A DNA stretch of 64,000 bases from Cercospora beticola (lineage: Eukaryota; Ascomycota; Dothideomycetes; Mycosphaerellales; Mycosphaerellaceae): positions 744,001 through 808,000 of the forward strand of contig NC_088936.1 in assembly GCF_033473495.1 (NCBI RefSeq), read 5' to 3'. Positions 50,757 to 61,400 of the stretch are shown here, piece by piece; the stretch's first letter is position 1, and every line of letters begins with the position of its first letter. The notes beneath the pieces are model-generated. The model worked only from the letters and a program-made list of their open reading frames with translations. It made no database searches and was not told the DNA's origin. A program made the position numbers and the translations under genes.

Positions 50757-53700
50757 TTATTTTAGTCTAAAGATACTTATAGCGCCGGAGGACTATCTAA
50801 TTACTAGCGATTTCTCGTATACTACTAAGTAGCTTCCCCGATACTCGTAGGGCAGCTATAATATATCTATACTCTAGTTATATATCTACTAGTCTCTAAG
50901 CTCTAAGAAGAATATTCGTATAGATATACTTATAGGCATAATTAAGCTACGATATAGAATATAGAACTCTCTAGTACTAGTCCGTAGGTAGTTGCCCTCT
51001 TTAGAGAAAGTATTAGAGAACCGAACTATAAGACGAACGTTAGAAATAAGGTAAATTATCTAGCCTATCGCCGCCTTCTATACTCGTACTATCTTATCGT
51101 ATAATACCGACGCGATAACCTACCTATCCGGCGAGAACGATACTATAGTAATATAGTAGTCGTACTCTTCGAGCTTCTACGTCTACTTGCCTATCGCTAC
51201 GTTCTATACCTATACTATCTTATTATATAATACCGACGCGATAACCTGCCCGTCCGGCGAGAACGCTACTACGGTAACCTAATTGTCGTACCTTTTAAGC
51301 TTCTACGTCTGCTCGCCTATCGCTATATTCTATAGTCGTACTATCTAGTTACTTAATACCGACGCGATAACCTGCCTATCTAGCGAGAACGCTACTATAC
51401 TAACCTCTCCGTCGTGCTCTTCGAGCTACTACGTCTACTCGCCTATCGCTACGTTCTATACCTATACTATCTAGTCCCGAGATACCGATACGATAACCTG
51501 CCTATCCGGCGAGAACGATACTACGCCGATCTCTCTATCGTGCCCTTCGAGCTTCTATATCTACTCGCCCGTCGCTACGTTCTATACCCGTACTATATTA
51601 TTACGAGATGCCGACGCGATAGCCTGCCTGTCCGGCGAGAACGCTACTACGCTAACCTCTCTATTATGCCCTTCGAGCTACTACGTCTGCTCGCCCGTCG
51701 CCGCGTTCTATACCTATACCGTCTTATCTAAAGATACCGACGCAATAACCTGCCTGTCCGGCGAGAACGCTACTACGGTAATATAGTATTCGTACCCTTC
51801 GAGCTTCTACGTCTGCTCGCCTGTCGCCGCGTTCTATACCCGTACCGTCTAGTCTAAAGATACCGATACGATAACCTGCCCGTCCGGCGAGAACGCTACC
51901 GTAGTAACCTAATTGTCGTGCCCTTTAAGCTTCTGCGTCTGCTCGCCCGTCGCCGTGTTCTATACTCGTACTATATTGTTACAAGATGCCGACGCGATAG
52001 CCTGCCCGTCCGGCGAGAACGCTACTACGGTAATATAGTAGTCGTGTCCTTCGAGCTTCTACGTCTGCTCGCCCGTCGCCGCGTTCTATACCCGTACCGT
52101 CTTGTCTAAAGATGCCGACGCGATGGCCTGCCCGTTCGGCGAGAACGCTACCGCGCTAATATAGTCGTCGTGCCCTTCGAGCTTCTGTACTTCTGCGCTC
52201 CAATTTGCTAGAACCTGCGGAAAGCGCGCCTATCCCTAAGGTATCTATTAAGAGAAGGCTTTTCTAACGAGACTCTACGTAGGAGTAAACACTAATGCGG
52301 AATAGTAAAGCTATAAGGGAGCAAGGTCGATTATATAGCGGTTCCGTAGCACGAATCGTTTCGTATCTAGCAGAAAGCTAGTAACGTTATAGCTGTCGCT
52401 ACTAACAATCGACAGCAAGTCGCTAATATAACCGATCGCGCTCGAAATCCTGCTAAGCTAGCTTAGGGCTTCGAGCTAGTATAAGAAGTGTATCCGTAGA
52501 AACGTATATACCTCGCTACGATCGTCTAACTGCGATCCGCTTTTAATAATATGTAGATGCTAATATCTGTAAGCATACGCGACGTCGGGGGGAATATATG
52601 TTCGAATCTACTCCGGAGACAGTTCGAAGCGCTTAGTTCCAGCCTATACGACACGATAGATATCGCTTCGTAAGATGCCATCTGCCGTTAGGCGTCGAAT
52701 GCAACATTGCGCGAGCTTTATATAACTGTCGATCTTATCGATCTAAAACCTTTCCCGATCTAGGCGTTACTAGTCTATTAGAAAGTTACGAAACGACAAA
52801 TAGAGTAGCTTAACCGGATCGTGCAGATTAGATAGGACCTCGAAAACAGAATATAGGTGCCGAAGGAGGTTACAAATCTCTTCTTCGATATCCTATAGCT
52901 AAATACGGAGTAGAGCTACAAGCGACGTTATAGAGAGAGGATCTACTATAAGCATAATCGGTCCTATAATCCTTCGGAAGTCTTCGATTAGTTTATCCTA
53001 TTTATATAAGGTCTTATTATCGAGCAGATAGTTCAGAATAGGCAGGTATGTTTTAGCTAGGTATAAAGCTACGCTAGCATAGCGTTGCGCTAGAATCGAC
53101 TAGAGACGCGTTCGTAGTTTTCTCTCCGATACGAATCGGTATACCGTCGAGGCAAAGATAAAGAGAGGGACGGCTAGTTCGACGAGCGCTTGCAGGTTAG
53201 CTTCGCTAGGCCACTTTTCTACTTATATGGCGCCCCCTCTTTCCTCTCTAATTTTGGCGAATATAGCGTCAAAATATATACGGAGATCGCGATAAATAGT
53301 ATCTACTTAGACCTCTTCTAGAATAATATCGTAATAGAGACTTCCGTCGAGCGCTCGGAAACCTAGCTAGACAGGAAGCTCCGGCCTACTCGTAAGAAAG
53401 ACGCGTAGTCGCAGGTTGCTCTTAGCCTCTAGTTAAGCGAGCAGCCGGAGGAAGAGTTAGATATCCGTGCTCCGGTCGCACTCGTCGAGAGCATCGATTA
53501 TAATTACGAGTCTCTGCCTTAGTAGAGACGCCGAGTGCACGCCTAGCACCGGCTATATAAGTAGCTTCTTAAACTATTCTTATAGGCCTCTGCTATAGAT
53601 AAAGGAGTCGTAATTAAGCATAGCTAGTATAGGTCTACGTATAGTAGGAATCTAGTCTATAAGTTATATAGCAATCGTAGTAAAGAAGAGGTTAGCGTTG

Positions 53701-54752
53701 CTACGGTCCTGTTTACCTCGCTTAAAGAAGAAACTTGCTCCTAAGCACGGCTTCCGGCTAAGTATTGCCGATCGATTTAGTCTCTATATAACCGTGCGAC
53801 TAATAGTCGACTTGCTAGTACTAGCCTTACTATAGAGCTAGAAGATGAATTTGCCGTCGGATGCCTCTGCCTACTATTAAATACTGCCTAGTATTTCTAA
53901 CCGCGTACCTTTAAGGCAGGTCGATATCGTCTCTTCTGCTATCGAGTTAAAGATTGCATTGCGAGCTATAGAGAGCTTTAAGAGATCTACCTTCCCCGCG
54001 GCTCTATTTTGCTGAACGTTAATCGCTGCGAGAAAACGCCGCTCGGCTATACTACGGCCTACGCTATAGTCCACGACGATATTAAGGTCCAGGATACTAA
54101 GTATAGTATAGTATATATCCTCGGGAAGAGTAGTCGTTCTGCCGTCTATCTATCTACGCTTCTCGTATAAGTCTACGCGACAGCTCGCCTTATAGTTATA
54201 TAGGATGTCTTCTAGGATACCTATCGTTTGTGCAATCCGGCCTTCGAGCGTAGGCCCGATAGGTGTCCCGCGATATCTAACGGCCGCGGCACCCTTGTTC
54301 CTAATAACCTCCTAATGCTTCGTAAGGAAGACTACCGTTCGTAGTACGAGCAGTTCCTACAAGGTCCAGCCTCGCGTGAACTATACACTCTGCCGAAACG
54401 TATTATAATTATCGACAGACTCGATATCGCTCAGATAGGCTAGACAAAGCTCCGCATCGCGATACTATCTAAACATCGAATTGATAGAAAATAACAACTC
54501 TATAGCGTTCTTCTTATTAATGCAGCAGGTATCGATCTAGAGCTATCTGATCTAAGGCACTTTGCTCTTAATATACTCCGCAAAACCTTGCGCCTTCCTA
54601 TAGCCAGCCGAGTCTATGTTCCGTCCGCTTTCTACATCTTCTAGCGTCACTTCGGAGTTATACTACCGGTGCGACGCGATCGCGTAAGGCGGCGGTTTGT
54701 TCGGTTCATCGAATTGGCGCAATTTAAGGGTGTCTATATAGAGCAGTCGCAT
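50757..54752 (-). pseudogene. HET-NACHT-WD40 NOD-like receptor (HNWD type), RIP-inactivated
   Basis: From ATG at 54,752 one frame of exactly 1,332 codons reaches TAA at 50,757 with no indel, broken by more than 40 in-frame TAG/TAA. The HET domain spans about residues 1-240: MRLL start, YAIASHR, IDTCCIN at 73-79, then MFR, YRDAELCLAYLSD, FTRGWTL, LPEDI. NACHT follows: KFIF, a P-loop reading KASTSKST at about 307-314 (GxxGxGKS with two Gly changed to Ser), GASFFFKRG, Walker B LVIIIDALDEC at 415-425, FLTSRPE. A helical arm has LSFRNFLID, FLRIHFLY and DLAPL. Nine WD40 units of LEGH...[14 protein letters not shown] type run from residue 857, then a C-terminal ILxLPYEYRG...VVYEKSL...SGAISI segment. 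Podospora het-d, het-e and het-r have this architecture and trigger heterokaryon incompatibility. It is dead as read. Confidence 0.9.
51060..52190. repeat. Nine WD40 units, 126-bp tandem repeat
   Basis: The marker CCGGCGAGAA or a variant starts at 51,131, 51,254, 51,380, 51,506, 51,632, 51,758, 51,884, 52,010 and 52,136, giving a 126-bp period (42 codons) with one 123-bp interval. On the minus strand each unit codes [12 protein letters not shown]...VRV.N.ATGEQTQKLEGHD. Units are highly similar, with replacements concentrated just after the GHD and ASAS positions. Near-identical repeats of this size are the typical substrate of concerted evolution and RIP in HNWD genes. Confidence 0.92.
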
Positions 54753-55543
54753 AGCTCACGCAGTTGACGTGCTCTGTAGCACGCGGCTGCCTTGAATATA
54801 TTAGACGAAGTTCTTCTATAGCCGTCGGTGTGCTATGCAATGTCCAAGACTACGGATTGCGCCGCTAACCTGTGTAGCTCGAGGCGATCGGCTAGGAGGC
54901 TAAGCTCTTGTATAAGGGCGCACCTATAGCCTCGTGCTGCGCATACTAAAGCGAATTATCGTGCGCGGACAGATCATCGGCCGTTGCGAAACGTGAATAT
55001 GCCTCGCATACATAGGCTACTATGTGCTGTCTGCTGTACTGCCCGCCTCTAAGCGGCGTAAGTAGGATCTCTTTTCGCAAGGGAATTAGGGAGTGGGACG
55101 GAGCACAGGAATTTCGCGTCGCTTTGTTTAGATTCCTGAGGCACCAATCGGTAACACGGATCTAAGCTTCGTTGAACGAGGGCAAGACAACAGAAAGACA
55201 AGTTAAAGTGTTCGATTAGTGCTGCAGCATTTTCTCTAAGTGTCAATGCCGTCGAGTAATAACAGAAGACTTATAATACTAGAATGTGTCGAGAAGACGA
55301 GCTGAAGTGCGTCTGTTCTTGCTATCTTAGCATTTTCTAAGCAAGGTAATGCCTGTATCTCTCTTACTTCGCTCTAGTATCGTTGCTACATCTGCATCGG
55401 CTACCGCCGTAGCTACCGTTCAGCTACTAGAAATAATTCTTGGAGACTGTAATCGATTATCAAAAGGTTACGAGTTCCCGGAATACGAATCTCAAAAAGA
55501 AGAAAACGCCCCACGGGAACATAATACTACAATTCCTTTGCTA
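54753..55543. other. Intergenic DNA between NLR start and transposase end
   Basis: Largely unmutated. It should contain the NLR promoter (minus strand) and the 3' end of the Fot1-type element. Short frames at 55,049-55,246 and 55,349-55,672 lack recognisable domains, and the latter is antisense to the transposase. No terminal inverted repeat could be fixed by eye. Confidence 0.5.
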
Positions 55544-57280
55544 CTACATCCGCGCCATAGGAGCCCTATATGGCCCCGGCATGAATCGACCCTCTTGAGC
55601 CTCAATGCCGACCCGCAACGCTTCTGTATTACGGATATCTTGGGTTTCGCTATTAGGTGCAAGCGGCTTTAGCCTGGACCTAGCGCTGCTAGCTTTCTTG
55701 GCCTCTTTTTCGGCTTTCTTTGCCTCCTTCTTAGCCTCTTTCAGGGCACGATCCATTCGTGCTCGTGCCAAGTCTTCGTAGCTTATCACTCTTGCCGTTC
55801 CGATAATCTCGGTCTTGGTCGATCGACGGGCTTTCGCTTCATTATTAATCTTCGCCAAAAATTGATTCTGTTCTCGAAGAAGGGCGCGTTCGGCGAACGA
55901 CAGATGTGTTGCATTAGTGAGCTTCACGAGGTGTTTCTGGAAAAGCTGCCGACGCGTCACGTCGAGCGTGTCGGTATCGTGCTTCATCAGATTGTGCAGG
56001 GCGTGAACCCCTTCCGCCGATACGGGAGTCACGGGAGTCTTGGGTGTTACCGGAGTGTGCGGCGTCGGGCCGTGGGAAACCGGATCTTGCTGTACCGCGC
56101 CAGGCGCCAGTCCTGCTGGTCTGATATTCGCCTGAGGTAAGTCTTTCACTACTTTGGCCGGATCGAACGGGAACAGGCCTGCTTTGGCCCAGCCCGATCG
56201 TATATTCCGCGACGTGAAGGCACGCTCACGCGCAGGGTTGTACAGATACGTAAAGTGCTCCTTTCCGATCGTCCCCACGCCTCCACGTTCCAGACGTTCG
56301 ACTTGATCTCGATAGGCTGCTTTGAGCGGACCGAACACGGAGATGTCACAGGGCTGCAGCTTATGGGAAGTATGAGAAGGGAGGCGACACAGCGTGATAT
56401 TGTTCGCAAAACAGAACTCCAGGACTTCGAGAGTTTCATGCGTCCCAAACCCATCACAAATCAGCACTCGCGGCTTCTGTCCTGCACGTTCTTTGGTCTA
56501 AGGGTCGAACACCAGCTTCAGCCACTGCAAACTGAGGCATGAGTCCGTGTACCCGCTGTCGGAGAATGCGTAGTGCTATCCGGGAGTAGGCCACGTGCTC
56601 CAGTTGGATCGGTAAGTGGCAGCGGGCCAGATAATTATAGGATGCAGATACCTACTATCCGCGCTTACGCACTCGATAGCCGTAATCGTAACGCGCTTGA
56701 CACGGGCACCTCTGTAGTCGTGTGAACTCTCCTTACTTACTAGAACCTTAACGGAGCCTAGCTGGGAAAGCATAATGCCCGTCTCGTCTATATTGCAGAC
56801 GTTCTCTCGCAGTACGTTCGGATCTTGCAAGACCTGTCCGATTATATCGAACTAGTGTACCACTTTATCGTAGATCTTATATCGCTTGTAATCGAGCGCC
56901 TTCGCCGTACTAGCTTTGAGCTCTAGATGTCGCTTATAGAAGTGCTGCGGCTAATTTTTGCCCGGCGGTTTGCTAGGCCTCTTCGAAGGCGTCCGCTAAC
57001 GAGCGAGACTAAACGCGATCGAGCCTACGTACTTAATTCGAACAGGTCGACTAAGTGCATCTTGCTAAACGAGAAACGCGACTAGCGCCTTCTCTTCCTA
57101 CGGATCGAGGTACTATTAGCTTTCCGCCTTCGCCTTAAGCGACGGCCGTCCGCGCGCGCGATGCTAGAGCGTAGTGCGGGGAATATTAGTGTGTTGTGAC
57201 CAGGCGCGAAAAGACCTCACTACGCCAGAGCACGCATCTTCGGCCAGCGCTAGGCTAGCCTTGTCTATATGCTCCGCACT
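55544..57280 (-). pseudogene. Fot1/pogo-family DDE transposase, partially RIPed
   Basis: Tc1-mariner superfamily transposase in one frame of about 579 codons without indels. It starts near 57,280 (no ATG found). In order: psq-type HTH ending NIPRTTL.HRARGRPS, CENP-B-type HTH (YLDP.EEKALV, PVRIKYV), PQHFYKRHLELKA, first catalytic Asp in NIDETGIML at 56,781-56,797, HPIIIWPA, second Asp in LICDGFGTH (56,450-56,467), third Asp in LPSHTSHKLQPCD (56,345). The spacing is DD35D. A Lys/Glu-rich C-terminal coil follows. I count ten in-frame TAG/TAA, eight of them upstream of 56,600. The last 307 codons (56,467-55,544) are uninterrupted. The host process would be cut-and-paste transposition at TA; this copy is not autonomous. 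Confidence 0.9.
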
Positions 57281-57437
57281 ACTATATAGAAGTAATATAG
57301 AGGAACGGGAAGAAGGAAGCAGAGTTTCTAGGGGATCTGCATTCTAGGGGATCTGCAGGTACCCGAAAACTGGTCCGAAAGCGGACAGCAGGCAGAAGCG
57401 CCGACTACACGTAGCTTCAGAAACATCGAGAAGCGCG
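57281..57437. other. Short segment between transposase and kinase-like remnant
   Basis: Corresponds to the 3' flank of the kinase-like gene at 50,455-50,585. It contains a 16-bp local duplication (CTAGGGGATCTGCATT / CTAGGGGATCTGCAGG, about 57,329-57,360) absent from the 50-kb copy. Confidence 0.5.
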
Positions 57438-57887
57438 CTACACTCCACCCCACTCTACTATATTGCACCACACATAGCATAACTGCACGTAGCATAGCGC
57501 TGAAACAGGTTTATATGTTTGATAGACTGAGGTCAGCACAATTACGGGTTTCATATTCACCGACGGACTATAGGTCTGCCTTGACGAACGGAGAAACTCT
57601 CGGATTGCACGACGCTTTGCCTATACACTTCCTAGAGCAGCAGACATGTGGATTGCCCTATGGACTATAGTATTCATTCTCCGAGAGCTGGAAGTAAGAC
57701 GACAGCCACGGAGTAGCAGGGGCTAATCCTTAACGAGTCGATTTGCAGCATCTGCATAATGGTCCCCAGCACGATCACTATCATTCCATTCTTGTAATGC
57801 ACGAGGCAGTGAACTAAGAATGTAGTTCAGAGTGACGATATAGGACCGACCAATGCGCAAATCCGTTAGTAAAGGTAGACGCTGCAT
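57438..57887 (-). pseudogene. C-terminal fragment of a kinase-like gene paralogue, mostly un-RIPed
   Basis: From ATG at 57,887 a frame of 150 codons runs to TAG at 57,438 with two internal TAGs (57,723-57,725 and one more about 50 codons on). Recognisable segments are SSLPRALQEWNDSD, GDHYADAANRL, MNTIVHRAIHMSAALG, RQTYSPSVNMKPVIVLTSVY and YKPVSALCYVQ. They line up codon for codon with the C-terminus of the 48.6-kb plus-strand gene. It has no kinase domain, so it is a truncated duplicate. Base use is normal (CA and TG common), unlike its RIPed partner. Confidence 0.6.
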
Positions 57888-57984
57888 TTTTGTGTATATT
57901 AGCTCGCCTCGCAGGGTGGCTCCCTATGGAGGGAGGGACGTTACACATTACGGTTTTATAGGCAGTACACGTCCAGCAATCGAC

Positions 57985-58180
57985 AGCTCATCTTGCGCAT
58001 TTGAATCACATCGAACGTTTTCTCCCTCAACTAATACCCTAATAATGTCCGCCTGCGCAGCGTAGCTCCCAATGCAGCCCGACTAAGTAAATGCAAACTT
58101 GGGGGATTAACTTTAATGCTTTCGCTAGGGTCATGTGTAGCTACGTAATGCGAGCGCTATATACTCCAAACGATACCAGG
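57985..58180 (+). repeat. Clean copy of the repeat at 22,300-22,490
   Basis: Retains CA and TG where the 22-kb copy has TA. It runs from the CGTCCAGCAATCGA segment through CTAATACCCTAATAATGTCC to GCGAGCGCTATATACTCC. Both copies have the same orientation. Function and family are unknown. Confidence 0.7.
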
Positions 58181-58227
58181 CATTTGCCTGCATAGCTATT
58201 CCGTGCAACGTAACGACTAGTTACATA

Positions 58228-58440
58228 ATGCAGCTCCCTATTCTAAGCACCGTTCACTACGGCTCGTCTAGAGAGACTAACCTACATATATTAAGAGAGA
58301 TGCCCGCCGCCCGCTCGCGAGCCTACCGCCTTGCTTTCGCGCCTTTAGATACCACAATTAGGGTTATAAAGAAGTTTAGGCTCTATAGAGGTGCCAAGCT
58401 ACACCGGCCCGTCGTAATCGATATCGTAGACGCCGGGTAG
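58228..58440 (+). CDS. Unrecognised 70-codon ORF at island edge
   Basis: ATG-started frame crossing from the clean island into RIPed DNA. It reads MQLPILSTVHYG...PAARSRAYRLAFAPLD. No domain was recognised and no neighbour supports it; it may be chance. Confidence 0.15.
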   Translation: MQLPILSTVHYGSSRETNLHILREMPAARSRAYRLAFAPLDTTIRVIKKFRLYRGAKLHRPVVIDIVDAG

Positions 58441-61400
58441 CTTACTATCGTAAAGTAGGTCCTATAAGTCCCGGCTTAAATCCACTATAGCGCTATTAAC
58501 GAATATGTTAGCAGTCGTAGGATCCGACGTCTGCCGACCTATGCCGACGCAGCTCGTATATCTATCGACTACTATCGCTACGGCAGAAGTTCTCGTACGC
58601 GGGTTTATAAATATCTATTTCTTCCTATAGCTCTCCGGCCTCGGCTATAATTAGGCCGAGGAATTGTAAGGCGTCTAGACCGCTATATAGAGCGAGCTGT
58701 CCGGCTCGATATCGCAGCGAAATGCCCCGCCTAGACGGTCGTATATAGAAGCTATCTTGCCCCCGATAGCGTATAAAGCAACGCTACGATCGGTGCTACG
58801 GCAAGTAAGGGTCTAGTTTATATAGCGGGAATTTCTAGTCTCCCTCTTTACTTCGTAGGAAGCGTAACTTAGCTGCGGACTAACTAACCGCGTCGGTGCG
58901 AGCTAAGTACTAGACTCCGTTATTAGAGTCGAAAGCTCTCTATTAGCGGAAGTCGTATAGAGGAATCGTATTAGGAAGGAGCTTTTATCGTATAAAAGCG
59001 AACCGACGGATCTATTAAAGGATATTAGGCTGCCGTTAACGTAGGTACTAAAGCCTCTAGGTATAGATTACTAGTATCCTAAGGCATATATTAGAATAGA
59101 ATTCTTGTCGGAGGAATTCCGATATAAGCCCTTAGTAGGCAACCTACCTAGTACGTAAAGGAGAAGTAAGCTTCCTAGAATATAATAGAGCAGATTTATT
59201 ATTAGGCCTAGATTTCTAAGGTATTTAAATAGAGTATAAAGATAGCAGTCTATAGATAGCGTCTAAGGAATTTAAGCTATTACTAGGGACCGCGCACTTT
59301 CTATAAGTACCTTCGTTCTAATCCGCGTACCCCGGGGGAGGGGTCTTAGACGGTATATACGTGCTATATCGTACGCGCCTTCTAAGCGGAGAAGCCGATA
59401 CTAGTATACTTCTCCTAAGGCCTAGAGCTTTAATACTATCTTTATTAGAACTATCTACTAGAGAGGTTATAGAGTAGAAGTAATCGAATACCTTAATACG
59501 CGTATTAGTATATAGTTAGAGTAAGTTAATTATAGAAAGTAGTCTATACGTACTAATCTTAGTCGTCGACCGGCTTAGTTATAACCTAAGACGCAAATTT
59601 TACCGATTAGGTTATAGAAGCTAGACCGCTATAGGAAGTAGCGCAGGGATATGAATATTTACGCGTAAATCTTATATTCTATTTGCTTATAGACTATAGG
59701 TTGCGTCTTCTTGCGATCTATAAAGTACTATAGCTAGCTTCGACGCTCTAGTATTAATAAATCTAAGCATCGGGCCCGTCCCGCTTACCTAGTACTAGCT
59801 ATCTCCTACGCGGTAGTACCGCCTCGATTACGGTATACTATTACTAGCTAGAAGTCTAACTTAAACAAACGAATATTAAGTCGCCTCGTTCGGAAGACCT
59901 AAAGCTTAACTTCCTCGCGAAGTCGCCGGTAACTAGAAACTGCCTTTCTTAGCTAGAGTTTTCTGCGGGCGATAAAGATACTTACCTAAGATAGCTACCT
60001 ACTTTTTAGGCTCTTTTATCTCTAGTTAAACGTAGCTTTCTATATCTAGAACGTCGTATATAACCCTTAAACGTTAGCCTATCTACTTAACCTTTATAAT
60101 AGGGCCTATAGCTCCTACCTCTCTCGAGATCTAAACGGCGTTCTAGGAGACGTAGATAGAGATATCTAATAACTACAAACCTGTTAGCAATATATAAGGC
60201 GTAAATAGGAGATACTTATATCGAATTCTATATCTTTATTATCTATAATACTCTATATCTACTATTATAATCGATCGTAATATTTATCTGTTTGCTAGAC
60301 GATCTTAATACGACGAGTCTTAATAGCCGCTAACTTCGACCGATTTGTTAGAAACCTAATAAATAGAAGCTACGCGAAAATGCTGTCGCTAGATACGAAT
60401 ATAATAATAGTACTAAATTCTTCTAGGCAGATAGGAGCTCCGTATAGCTCTCTTAGCTACGCTCGAAGGCCGGGCAAGGCTCTATCGTAATTCTAGATTC
60501 GCCTAGTCTAGCTACGGTTTTAATAGATAATAATAGAGATCGAGTAAGCGGCCGATCCTCCGGAGATATATTACTACTATATAATTATAAAAGGATGCCG
60601 CTAGAGGACAGAGAACTCCCGCTACGTTAGTATTATAAGATAGATATACTAACTAGAGACGATCGTCTACGTACGGCTTAGTCTTAGCTCGAGGACTAGC
60701 GAACTTCCTAGCCTTTCTATTCGAACGATATAGATTATTTGCGGCCCCGATCTATTCTAGGCGATGTTCTAGTAGGCGTAATAGGTATACCGGGCTCTAG
60801 ACGTAAGCAGGAACGCGCCTATTGCCCCTAATATTAACGGGCGGTTAAAGTGCTTCTTTATTCGTATATACTCCTAGAGGCTAACCGTAAGAATAACGCT
60901 AAAAGTAAGATAGCTATATAGGAACTATTCGTATACGAACCGACGTATCGGAGGAAGAACTGCTAATAAGACTACCGCAACGAAGCACTATATACGTTAG
61001 CGGAATCGGGGTGTCCTATACGTAATCGACTTACGATAATACCTATAATTCTATTTTTGCCTAGGATCGTGCGGTCTTATAGTATAATTACTACGTAAAC
61101 GATCCCCTAGGCCGTAGCTATAATCCCGAGTAATCTATAGATAAAATAATACGTCCGTAGAGACTATCCTAGTATATAGGACGCGAAACTAAGCTACTAG
61201 ACCGATATAAGCAGGATTAGATAGACGAGGGCAAGTTGTTCTATATAGGTACTAGCTTTAGAGAGACTTCGAATACGATAGGCATTATACGCCGCCGTTG
61301 CAGCCTAGTAAGCGGTTAATACGAGAGTCTCTACTTAAGTCGGGTTTACGCCGATTAGATATCCTAGGTAGAAAATTTATATATATACTAAGTATCGTAG

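Noticed and set aside
51414..52109. Two plus-strand ORFs with repeated LLRLLARR-type sequence
   Set aside because: They are antisense shadows of the WD40 repeats coded on the minus strand; the repeat period and the minus-strand LEGH...FSPDGQ reading explain them fully.
55862..56542. Plus- and minus-strand ORFs overlapping the transposase
   Set aside because: They are alternative frames of the Fot1-type transposase reading, which has a full domain order and DD35D spacing.
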